From positions 62,001-126,000 of the forward strand of contig NZ_BBIW01000004.1 of NCBI RefSeq assembly GCF_000732325.1: a stretch of DNA of 64,000 nt, in the 5' to 3' direction. The notes under the pieces are model-generated. The model made no database searches. It had not been told where the DNA came from and saw only the letters and a program-made list of their open reading frames with translations. The position numbers and the translations under genes are program-made. Positions within the stretch are counted from its first letter, which is position 1, and each line of letters starts with the position of its first letter. The DNA comes from Paenibacillus sp. TCA20. Lineage in GTDB: Bacteria; Bacillota; Bacilli; Paenibacillales; Paenibacillaceae. Of this stretch, positions 35,536 through 43,790 are shown in pieces.

Positions 35536-36759
35536 CTACTGGGCTTGCTTACGCGGCGGCTTCGAGCGCAGATACAAGTCGAGGTGAGGACTGCTGCCCT
35601 TCGTTATCATGTCGGTGACAATGCGGGACAGGGTCATATTGTATACCGTCCCATTGTCCCCATAAGCCATGATATGGAAGCAGTTCGGGTACTCATCACT
35701 TCGGCCAATCATCGGAAGACCGTCAAGCGTACCGGCAAAGAAGGCACCGAGCACGTAATCCGGTTCGGTCTTAATTTCTGGAAACATCTCGGACAGATTC
35801 TTCATCAATTGATCTCGTCCGGACTCAATATGCGCATCCCTGCTCACGGAGCGATGGGTCTCCTGATCCATGCCGCCGACAATAATTCGATCATCCGGTG
35901 TTGTTCTCATATACATGTAAGGACGAGCCGTCTCCCATAGAAGCGTTCGCTTGTACCAGCTGCTCAGATCGGCAACAGGCTTCGTAATGACCACGTATGA
36001 GCTGGTAATTGTGGCATTGGCGTTCGGCGTCAGCTCCATCTGCTCATAACCGGCAGCCATAATAACATACTTCGTACGAATCTGATGTCCGCTCTTGGTA
36101 TAGAAGACGGCCTCATCAGTACCGAACTTCTTGCCGGTAATTTCGGTTCCTCCGTACACACTGCCGCCCATCCCTCTGACTTCTTCAAACAAGCCGTAAA
36201 TATATTTTAGCGGATTCATCTCCGCATCGTTTTTGTAGTACAGAGCGCCGGATTTACGGAACGGGTATTTCGCTGCAATCTGGTACTCGTCCCATAAGTC
36301 CACATCGAATCCGTGCTTCTTCAGTAGAGCATGCTCCTGCTTAAGTGCAGGTACATCAGCTTCCGATGAGGCGTAATACAGGCTGTCTCTGCGAACGAAA
36401 TCAGCTGCATCCGGCAGCTGACTGCAGGCTTGCTCGATGTCGTCAATGGCTTGTCTGCAGAGCTTCAAATGAGCAGAAGCCTTCGCTTCACCAAAATCCG
36501 CTGCCAGCTCTGTAAGCATCTTGTCACCGGCATACTGAATGAGTGCCGTATTGGTGCTTGAGCTTCCGCCTCCAATCGTTCGTTTATCAACCACGACGAC
36601 ATGAAGGCCTTGTCTCGCAAGCTGATACGCACTCTGGGCGCCTGAACTGCCCCCGCCGATAATGAGCGCATCGCACTGAATATCTTCAGTGAGCGGAGGA
36701 TAGATGGGAGGACTGCTCACTGTAGCAGGCCAATAGAGTTTGCCAGTTTGTAAATCCAT
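35536..36759 (-). CDS. FAD-dependent oxidoreductase, paralog 3
   Basis: A 407-residue third copy of the DAO-type flavoprotein (MDLQTGKLYWPATV, LIIGGGSSGAQSAYQLARQGL, RRDSLYYASSEADVPALKQE, LDLYLRSKPP). It is separated from paralogs 1 and 2 by the PadR operon and the YrhK-like gene. The gene follows the Rieske-fused flavoprotein gene in the same direction, across 253 bp that hold the 46-bp hairpin repeats. GGAGGC precedes the start. Closest by eye to paralog 2. Confidence 0.85.
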   Translation of the reverse strand: MDLQTGKLYWPATVSSPPIYPPLTEDIQCDALIIGGGSSGAQSAYQLARQGLHVVVVDKRTIGGGSSSTNTALIQYAGDKMLTELAADFGEAKASAHLKLCRQAIDDIEQACSQLPDAADFVRRDSLYYASSEADVPALKQEHALLKKHGFDVDLWDEYQIAAKYPFRKSGALYYKNDAEMNPLKYIYGLFEEVRGMGGSVYGGTEITGKKFGTDEAVFYTKSGHQIRTKYVIMAAGYEQMELTPNANATITSSYVVITKPVADLSSWYKRTLLWETARPYMYMRTTPDDRIIVGGMDQETHRSVSRDAHIESGRDQLMKNLSEMFPEIKTEPDYVLGAFFAGTLDGLPMIGRSDEYPNCFHIMAYGDNGTVYNMTLSRIVTDMITKGSSPHLDLYLRSKPPRKQAQ

Positions 36760-36800
36760 ATGAAATGCCTCCTAATAATAAGCTGAAAATGAAATCAATT

Positions 36801-36967
36801 CTTAAGTTCATGCTATCTATCGATATTATGAACTTAAGTTGTTTTTCTTAAGTTCATGCTATCTATCGATATTATGACCTTAAGTTGTTTTTCTTAAGTT
36901 CATGCTATCTATTGATATTATGACCTTAAGTTGTTTTTTCTTAAGTTCATGCTATCTATCTACCATG
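36801..36967. repeat. Tandem 46-bp hairpin repeats
   Basis: Three full copies and a partial fourth, starting at 36801, 36847, 36893 and 36940. Each contains CTTAAGTTCAT and ATGAACTTAAG (ATGACCTTAAG in copies 2 and 3) around CTATCTATCGATATT, so each folds as an 11-bp hairpin; TTGTTTTT follows each one. The array fills the gap between the Rieske-flavoprotein gene and FAD paralog 3. Confidence 0.9.
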
Positions 36968-37012
36968 ATTTCGCTTATTAGAAACAAGACAATTCAAATT
37001 TTGAACAAGCCG

Positions 37013-38569
37013 CTAAGCCTGATGTGCATCAAGCTTAGGTAAAGGCTCCACTGCAGGTCCCTCAAGCACAGATCCGTCATAAGCAAACCGCGAGCCATGG
37101 CAAGGGCAGTCCCACGAGCATTCGCCCGAGTTCCATTCCACCTCACAGCCCAGATGGGTGCATGTCGTATCGACAAGATGCAGCGTACCGGATTCATCCT
37201 TATAGGCTCCGGCGCGCTTGCCTTCATGTCGTACAACAGCACCCTCACCAGGCTGAATATCCTCAATCTTCTTGTGAACGAGACCCAGTTTGCCCGAGAT
37301 GAGATGCTTGGCTACATCCAGATTATCCTTTACGGCGTTCTTAATCGAAGGATCAGCCTTGAACCGGCCGGGATCAACCAATTCTGTATAAGGATTGTGG
37401 CGGCCGACGATGAGATCCGTCAGAAGTCTGCCGGCAACAGTACTCGTTGTCATCCCCCATTTGCGGAAGCCGGTGGCGACCAGCACCCTCTCATAAGCTC
37501 CGCCAATCGGTCCGATGAACGGCATCTTGTCGATGGTGACCAGGTCCTGTGCAGACCAGCGGAAATGCACCTTTTTCACACCAAAATGCTGTCCGGCAAA
37601 CCGAACGAGCTCTTCAAAATGCTGATGTGTGCTGATGCCCTGACCCGTCTTATGATTCTCTCCGCCAATAACGAGGAGCTTCTTGCCATTGTACAGTGCA
37701 GAGCGGACAGAGCGCTCCGGCTTGTCGTAGCTTACATACATGCCGCCCTCAAACTCCGTTTCCGGCTCCACAGCAATGGCGTAGGAGCGCTCTGCATGCA
37801 TACGGGCAAAGTACATACGTGGATCATGGAACGGAAAATGACTTGCCACGACCACATGCTCGCTTGTAATGTGATGGCCGCCTCTTTCCAGCATGACGGT
37901 CACCTTGTTATCCTCCTCTTTGAGGTCAGCAGCCGTCGTTTTTTCATAGATCTTAACGCCGAGGTGGATCAGCTCTTCAACCAGCTTCTTGAGATAAGAG
38001 AGTGGATGGAACTGTGCCTGATTCGGCACACTGATCCCCGCTACAGCCGGTACCGGAATCGGCAGCTTATCATGCCACACACCGGGAATAGCCAGCTGCT
38101 GATAGGCATCGAATTCGTCCTTCAGCTTCTTTAGATCATTCTCCGATTGAATATAGACATACGCGTCCTCTTCCGTCAGCTGACAGTCGATTTCTTTTTC
38201 GGTAATGACACTTCGAATAAAACGCAGTGCTTCCTCATTGGCCTCATAATACAGTCGGGCCTGCTCATGGCCGAAATGTTGAATGAGCTCGTGATAAATC
38301 AGGTTGTGCTGGGAAGTAATCTTCGCGGTCGTATGACCTGTCGTTCCATCCAGGATTGAGCCTGCCTCAATAAGGACAACTTTATAGCCTTCCTTGGCGA
38401 GAAGATATGCGGTAGTAATCCCCGTCATACCGGCACCAATAACTGTTACTTCTGTGTTCAGGTTCTCAGACAAACGTTCAAATGAAGGCAGAGAGACGGT
38501 TCCACGCCATAACGATTCCCGGCTCTTCGGCAGCTCTGCTGCAGTAAATTCCTGATTCATGTCATTCAT
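37013..38569 (-). CDS. FAD-dependent oxidoreductase fused to Rieske domain
   Basis: A 518-residue two-domain protein. Residues 1-400 are a DAO-type flavoprotein ([20 protein letters not shown], then [20 protein letters not shown] and [17 protein letters not shown]), and the C-terminal 100 residues are a Rieske iron-sulfur domain with CTHLGC and CPCHGS, both pairs of ligands present. Such fusions are common in Bacillales and pass electrons from the flavin to the 2Fe-2S centre. The substrate is unknown. It is the first gene of a probable unit with FAD paralog 3; the intervening hairpin repeats may reduce read-through. Confidence 0.92.
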   Translation of the reverse strand: MNDMNQEFTAAELPKSRESLWRGTVSLPSFERLSENLNTEVTVIGAGMTGITTAYLLAKEGYKVVLIEAGSILDGTTGHTTAKITSQHNLIYHELIQHFGHEQARLYYEANEEALRFIRSVITEKEIDCQLTEEDAYVYIQSENDLKKLKDEFDAYQQLAIPGVWHDKLPIPVPAVAGISVPNQAQFHPLSYLKKLVEELIHLGVKIYEKTTAADLKEEDNKVTVMLERGGHHITSEHVVVASHFPFHDPRMYFARMHAERSYAIAVEPETEFEGGMYVSYDKPERSVRSALYNGKKLLVIGGENHKTGQGISTHQHFEELVRFAGQHFGVKKVHFRWSAQDLVTIDKMPFIGPIGGAYERVLVATGFRKWGMTTSTVAGRLLTDLIVGRHNPYTELVDPGRFKADPSIKNAVKDNLDVAKHLISGKLGLVHKKIEDIQPGEGAVVRHEGKRAGAYKDESGTLHLVDTTCTHLGCEVEWNSGECSWDCPCHGSRFAYDGSVLEGPAVEPLPKLDAHQA

Positions 38570-38881
38570 ATATTCAAATCCTCCTATTCAAGTACGGGCC
38601 TAATATGTTCCGATTTCTCAATTATTACCACCCGGCACCTGATAGAAACGCGCGTTAGCCAGAAACATTGCGCTTGGAAGCAAATTTAGGTGACCTCTAG
38701 GTATTCTCGAAGGAGCCATTCCATCGCTTTTTGAGTTTTTGTCTATTGCATTTGCGAAATGGTCAGTTCAGTTAAACAAAATAAACACTCCATTTGATGA
38801 TTTGCACATATCGCGCTCTGGCGGCCATCCCTTAACCTGTCAATACAGCAATTCAATTCAATCAAAGTGGGGGTTGGGTAC

Positions 38882-40510
38882 ATGAAACGTTGGTTTGTTT
38901 CTACGCTTGTGATGGCGCTGATGTCATCCTTATTGATCGGCTGTACTGGAAATGGAGGAAGTGCGGAGGAACCCAATGAAGGAGATCAAGAAGCTCCGGT
39001 GGTCACGGAAGAGACGACATATCCAATCGAAACCGACGTGACACTATCCTATTGGGGCGAGCTTCCAGGGAACCTCATAGGAGTCAAGGCTACACACGAT
39101 GAAGTTCCTTTTTTTCAGGAGTGGCAAAAGGCAACCGGAGTTCCGCTGTCCTATACCGCTCCCCCATCCGGACAGGCTCAAGAGGCACTCAATGTCATGC
39201 TTGCCTCCGGGGATCTGCCAGACATGATTGAGTATAATTTCCTCGGATTTCCGGGGGGGCCAGAGAAGGCGATCAAAGACGGTTACATTATTGAGCTGAA
39301 TGAGCTTATAGACAAGTACGCACCCAATTTGAAGAAGTACCTCTCGGAGCATCCGGAGATCGACAAGATGGTGAAGACGGACAGCGGCAGTTATTATGCT
39401 TTTCCGTTCATTAGAGAGGACGAGTACCTGCGTGTATTCCAAGGGCCCATCATTCGTAAAGACTGGCTCGATGAGCTGGGCCTTCCTATTCCAGAGACGA
39501 TTGATGAATGGACAACGACGCTGCGTGCTTTCAAAGAAGAGAAGGGTGCCGCTGCTCCATTCTCCGTCGTCAGTAAACCGAGATTCTTTAATGATTCAGG
39601 AAATGGTGCATTTCTAGGTGCATTTGGTGTCACGCGAGGCTTCTATCAGGTGGATGGACAGGTGAAATTTGGACCGGCAGAGCCAGGATTCAAGGAGTAC
39701 CTTCGCTTATTCAACAGCTGGTATACAGAGGGATTGATCGACAAGAACGTCGCTACGACAGATTTGAAAGCGATTGACAGCAATATGGCCTCCGGTGAGA
39801 CGGGAGCCACGGTCGGTAATACAGGCGGAGGCATTGGGAAGTGGCAGCCGCTCGTTGAAGCAAATGATCCGGAAGCTGTGCTTGCTGCCGCCCCTTATCC
39901 CGTCCTAAACAAGGGAGAGGTACCGATGTTTGGACAGCGGAATCAGGCGTATTCCTCGGAGGGAACGGTTGCTGTTACCTCAACATCTGAGAATCCAGAG
40001 CTGGCTGTGAAGATGCTCGACTATGGGTACAGTGAAGAGGGTCATATGTTCTTCAATTTCGGCAAGGAAGGCGTCAGCTACAATCTGACGGAAGACGGAT
40101 ACCCGCAGTTTACGGAATTGCTGCTCAAGAACCCGGACAATCTGGCGCCTGCTCAAGCCATTTCCATGTATGCGCGAAGCAGCTACAACGGACCTTTTGT
40201 CCAGGATAGACGCTATATAGAGCAGTATCTTGCGCTTGAGACACAGCGTGAAGCGATAGAGATCTGGAGTAAAACAGATGCAGAGAAGTACAGTCTGCCG
40301 CCGATTACGCCAAACCCGGAGGAGAGCTCCGAGTACGCCACAATTATGAATGATATCAATACGCTTGTGGACGAGATGACGATCAAGATCATTCTCGGAA
40401 CCGACCCTGTAGATGAATTCGAGAGCTATGTAGCGAAGATGAAGCAGCTGAACCTGGATCGGGCGATCGAGATTCAAATGGCCGCACTGGAGCGTTATAA
40501 CAACCGTTAA
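38882..40510 (+). CDS. LplA-like carbohydrate-binding lipoprotein
   Basis: A 542-residue family 1 solute-binding protein with lipobox LLIGC. The LplA group is larger than usual binding proteins and takes up oligosaccharides. Typical segments are YWGELPGN, DEVPFFQEWQKATGV, LPDMIEYNFLGFPGGP and GPIIRKDWLDELGLPIPETIDEW. The start is the ATG after GGGGGTTGGG; a GTG five codons earlier lies inside that site. It heads a locus with two permeases, a GH88 hydrolase, a YesS-like regulator and a second binding protein of very similar sequence. The 312-bp gap upstream shows no clear regulatory site. Confidence 0.9.
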   Translation: MKRWFVSTLVMALMSSLLIGCTGNGGSAEEPNEGDQEAPVVTEETTYPIETDVTLSYWGELPGNLIGVKATHDEVPFFQEWQKATGVPLSYTAPPSGQAQEALNVMLASGDLPDMIEYNFLGFPGGPEKAIKDGYIIELNELIDKYAPNLKKYLSEHPEIDKMVKTDSGSYYAFPFIREDEYLRVFQGPIIRKDWLDELGLPIPETIDEWTTTLRAFKEEKGAAAPFSVVSKPRFFNDSGNGAFLGAFGVTRGFYQVDGQVKFGPAEPGFKEYLRLFNSWYTEGLIDKNVATTDLKAIDSNMASGETGATVGNTGGGIGKWQPLVEANDPEAVLAAAPYPVLNKGEVPMFGQRNQAYSSEGTVAVTSTSENPELAVKMLDYGYSEEGHMFFNFGKEGVSYNLTEDGYPQFTELLLKNPDNLAPAQAISMYARSSYNGPFVQDRRYIEQYLALETQREAIEIWSKTDAEKYSLPPITPNPEESSEYATIMNDINTLVDEMTIKIILGTDPVDEFESYVAKMKQLNLDRAIEIQMAALERYNNR

Positions 40511-40559
40511 CCAAAAGGATCAATAAACTCTCAAAAGAATGAGGTGACTAAACCGCCCC

Positions 40560-41483
40560 ATGAACCATTCCCGATCTTTCAAAAGCCGGTTTATCCGGGA
40601 TTTCATGTTGAATAAATACCTTTATCTCATGATGCTTCCGGTCGTCGCGTACTATCTCATTTTTCATTACACGCCGATGTACGGTGCAGTCATTGCTTTC
40701 AAAGACTATACCCCTATTAAAGGCATTCTCGGCAGCGATTGGGTCGGTCTGAAGCATTTCATTGATTTTTTTGACAGCTACTATTTTTGGCGGATTCTAA
40801 AGAACACGCTGCTGATCAGCCTATACTCTCTGCTGTTTGAGTTCCCGATGCCGATACTGCTGGCTCTGCTCATAAATGAGGTTCGACAGCGGCGGTTCAA
40901 GCGGGTCGTCCAGACAATTACGTATATGCCTTATTTTATTTCATTGGTCGTGATCTGCGGAATTATTACGGATTTTACAAATGCGGATGGTCTGATCAAT
41001 CGATTATTCATGTGGCTTGGCTATGATGGGCAGGCGATGCTCCAGAAGCCCGAGCTGTTCAGGCCGATCTACATTCTGTCCGAAATATGGCAGCGGATCG
41101 GCTGGGAATCCATCATCTACATTGCGGCACTTACGAGCATTGACCAAGAGCAGTATGAAGCTGCACGCATTGACGGAGCGAACCGTTTGAAGCAGATGTT
41201 CTACATTACTCTGCCCGGCATTCTGCCTACGATCACGATTATGCTCATACTCCGGATGGGGAATCTTCTAAATGTCGGCTTCGAAAAAATTATCCTGCTG
41301 TACAATCCGGTGACCTATGAGACAGCTGATGTCATCTCCTCCTTCGTCTATCGGAAGGGACTTCTGGAATTCGGATGGAGCTACAGCTCAGCGGTGGGCT
41401 TGTTCAACTCCGTCATCAATTTGATTCTGCTGGTGACAGCCAACTACATTAGCCGAAGAGTCAGTAATAACAGCCTATGGTGA
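40560..41483 (+). CDS. LplB-like ABC permease
   Basis: A 307-residue permease with six helices; opening NKYLYLMMLPVVAYYLIFHYTPMYGAVIAFKDY and the coupling loop YEAARIDGANRLKQMFYITLPGI are diagnostic of the LplB group, which works with LplC-type partners in uptake of complex sugars. GAGGTGA precedes the start. The operon has no ATPase gene; such importers usually share the housekeeping ATPase MsmX/MsmK encoded elsewhere. Confidence 0.92.
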   Translation: MNHSRSFKSRFIRDFMLNKYLYLMMLPVVAYYLIFHYTPMYGAVIAFKDYTPIKGILGSDWVGLKHFIDFFDSYYFWRILKNTLLISLYSLLFEFPMPILLALLINEVRQRRFKRVVQTITYMPYFISLVVICGIITDFTNADGLINRLFMWLGYDGQAMLQKPELFRPIYILSEIWQRIGWESIIYIAALTSIDQEQYEAARIDGANRLKQMFYITLPGILPTITIMLILRMGNLLNVGFEKIILLYNPVTYETADVISSFVYRKGLLEFGWSYSSAVGLFNSVINLILLVTANYISRRVSNNSLW

Positions 41484-41494
41484 GGTGAAGCGAT

Positions 41495-42376
41495 ATGAAA
41501 AAGGAAACTGGCTGGTTTGACCGAATCTTTGATCTCATCAATTATACATTCCTCCTGCTGCTGGTTACAGCGACGCTGTATCCCTTGCTGTATGTACTAT
41601 TCGCTTCCTTCAGCGATGCGGCGAAGCTGCTGCAGAATGACGGAATTCTGTGGCGGCCGCTAGGCTTTAATCTGGATGCTTATCGAAGCGTGCTTGCTAA
41701 CCCGGGGATTGGACTCGGGTTTCGGAATACGCTGTTCATTGTCGTGGTGGGGGTCACCGTGAATTTACTGATGACTTCTCTGGGGGCGTACGTGCTGTCA
41801 CGCAAAAATGTGATGTGGAATAAGGTGTTCATGTTCCTGATCGTATTTACGATGTTTTTCAGCGGCGGGCTGATTCCTCTCTATCTTGTGGTCAAGGGCG
41901 TCGGACTGCTGGATTCGCTCTGGTCTACCATTATTCCTTTCAGCATCAGCACGTTTAACTTAATCATTATGCGTACGGCATTTATGGGCATACCGGACAG
42001 TCTTGAGGAATCGGCCAAAATTGATGGTGCCAACCACTTTACCATCTTATTCCGTATTATCATTCCGCTGTCCATGCCGGTCATTGCCGTTATGATTCTG
42101 TATTATGCCGTAGATAAATGGAACGGCTGGTTCTATGCATCGGTGTTCATTAAGAGCCGGGAGCTGTTCCCGCTCCAGCTGGTGCTGAGGGAGATTCTGA
42201 TTGCCAACTCCACAGACAGCATGTCCACTGGCGCCTCAGCCGGAGACCGTTTTCAGATTGGGGAAACGATTAAATATGCCACAATCATCGTCGCAACAGT
42301 ACCGATTCTGTGCGTGTACCCGTTTGTGCAGCGCTTTTTCGTTAAAGGCGTCATGGTAGGTTCGCTTAAAGGCTAG
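41495..42376 (+). CDS. LplC/YtcP-like ABC permease
   Basis: A 293-residue permease, partner of the LplB-like protein. The opening (FDLINYTFLLLLVTATLYPLLYVLFASFSD) and the coupling loop EESAKIDGANHFTILFRIIIPLSMP are diagnostic. GAGGTGAAGCG precedes the start. The end FFVKGVMVGSLKG is the usual family C-terminus. Confidence 0.92.
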   Translation: MKKETGWFDRIFDLINYTFLLLLVTATLYPLLYVLFASFSDAAKLLQNDGILWRPLGFNLDAYRSVLANPGIGLGFRNTLFIVVVGVTVNLLMTSLGAYVLSRKNVMWNKVFMFLIVFTMFFSGGLIPLYLVVKGVGLLDSLWSTIIPFSISTFNLIIMRTAFMGIPDSLEESAKIDGANHFTILFRIIIPLSMPVIAVMILYYAVDKWNGWFYASVFIKSRELFPLQLVLREILIANSTDSMSTGASAGDRFQIGETIKYATIIVATVPILCVYPFVQRFFVKGVMVGSLKG

Positions 42377-42407
42377 TATCCAAATTCAGCGGATGGAGGG
42401 ATTGTTC

Positions 42408-43529
42408 ATGGTACAAGTGCAAACAGCCGCAAATCAGGCGGTGTGGGAACAAATCGGTAAAAAGGTCGATGCGGTGCTTCCCAAGATAGCTGGCAAGTGT
42501 CCTCATGTGGCGAAGAGTGACGGTATCTACGATGATACGAGACTAGATTGGTGGACGTCCGGATTCTGGCCGGGTATTCTGTGGATTATGCATGATATGA
42601 CGGGTGAGCAGCGGTACAAGGATGCCGCCTGGAGCTGGGATGAACGAATGGAGCAGCTGTTCCTGACGGAGAACCGTTATGATCATGATGTGGGCTTTCA
42701 GTTTCTGCCGACAGCGGTCATCAAGCACACGATTACAGGCGACAAGGATGGAGCAAGAAGGGGGTTGTTTGCGGCCAATTTCCTCGCAGGAAGGTTCAAT
42801 CTGAAGGGGGATTTTATCAGGGCCTGGAAAGCGGATAAGACAGGATGGTCGATCGTCGATACCACAATGAACCTCTCTTTGTTGTTCTGGGCTGCGAAGG
42901 AGAGCAGCGATCCAAGGTTCATGCATGTGGCCAGAGCTCATGCGGATACGGTCGTGAGGCACTTTATTCGGGAGGACGGCTCTACTTATCACATCGTCCG
43001 GTTTAACCCGGAGACAGGAGAGTGGGCAGATGCAATCGGCGGTCAAGGGGCAGCTCCGGAGTCGGCCTGGAGTCGGGGAGCAGCGTGGGCACTGTACGGG
43101 ATGACGAATGCGTATACGCATACAGGAGATGAGACGTATCTTCGCGCTGCACAGCGTGTCGCTAATTTCTTCATCGCTCATCTGCCAGAGGATGGGGTCC
43201 CTTACTGGGACTTTAGAGCAGAGGAAGAGGATGGGGGGATCCCGAGAGACAGCTCCGCGGGGGCCTGTGCAGCTTCGGGTCTCATCGATCTGGCGGGACA
43301 TCTTGGAGACACCCAGGGGAGAGGATATCGTGCAGCAGCTGAACGTATCCTCAGTTCTCTGTATCAGTCTTACGGAACATGGGACAACAGTGCCCATGAA
43401 GGAATGCTCCTGCAGGGGACGGGAAACCGTCCTGCGGATGAGAATGTCAACGTGTCGCTCATATATGGAGATTACTTCTTCGTCGAGGCGACCGCGAAGC
43501 TGAATGGTTGGAAGCATCGGATATTCTAG
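42408..43529 (+). CDS. Glycoside hydrolase family 88, unsaturated glucuronyl hydrolase
   Basis: A 373-residue enzyme of the GH88 family, cytoplasmic hydrolases that remove the 4,5-unsaturated uronic acid left by polysaccharide lyases. The alpha6/alpha6 barrel signatures include DWWTSGFWPGILW, HDVGFQF, IVDTTMNLSLLFWA (catalytic Asp) and ESAWSRGAAWALYGMTNAY. The start after GGAGGG is preferred over an ATG five codons upstream that overlaps the site. It shows that the neighbouring transporter imports unsaturated oligosaccharides, for example from glycosaminoglycan- or pectin-like polymers. Confidence 0.92.
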   Translation: MVQVQTAANQAVWEQIGKKVDAVLPKIAGKCPHVAKSDGIYDDTRLDWWTSGFWPGILWIMHDMTGEQRYKDAAWSWDERMEQLFLTENRYDHDVGFQFLPTAVIKHTITGDKDGARRGLFAANFLAGRFNLKGDFIRAWKADKTGWSIVDTTMNLSLLFWAAKESSDPRFMHVARAHADTVVRHFIREDGSTYHIVRFNPETGEWADAIGGQGAAPESAWSRGAAWALYGMTNAYTHTGDETYLRAAQRVANFFIAHLPEDGVPYWDFRAEEEDGGIPRDSSAGACAASGLIDLAGHLGDTQGRGYRAAAERILSSLYQSYGTWDNSAHEGMLLQGTGNRPADENVNVSLIYGDYFFVEATAKLNGWKHRIF

Positions 43530-43565
43530 TATTGCTGGATATACAGCTCAATATAGCGCAGATCC

Positions 43566-43640
43566 CCGAATGACAGTATAGCGGCTGTCCTTCGGGCTGT
43601 CCCGAATGACAGTATAACTGCTGTCCTTCGGGCTTTTTGC
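43566..43640 (+). terminator. Duplicated hairpin terminator
   Basis: Two copies of a 36-bp unit (CCGAATGACAGTATA, six bases, CTGTCCTTCGGGCT) lie head to tail. Each folds as CCGAATGACAG / CTGTCCTTCGG with one mismatch; the second is followed by TTTTTG. A tandem duplication of one terminator. Confidence 0.7.
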
Positions 43641-43790
43641 GTTCATTTTTATTAATCATCTGGCTGCGGATTGTACGTTTTGCTCATGGTATTGTACTTA
43701 TTGTATATTCCGTCCCTGCCCTTGTTTCGTTATAATGTAATCCACAGTCAGTGAACTTCACAAAAAAACGAATAATAGGGTGATGGACTA

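Noticed and set aside
36801..36967. CRISPR array in the 46-bp repeats
   Set aside because: Repeats are directly adjacent without spacers.
37097..38134. A 345-codon plus-strand frame opposite the Rieske-flavoprotein gene
   Set aside because: It is the shadow of a well-supported flavoprotein; rich in Arg, Cys and His, with no family match.
42543..43517. A 324-codon open frame on the minus strand opposite the GH88 gene
   Set aside because: The plus strand encodes a complete GH88 enzyme with all motifs; the antisense frame has no recognisable domain and an unlikely composition.
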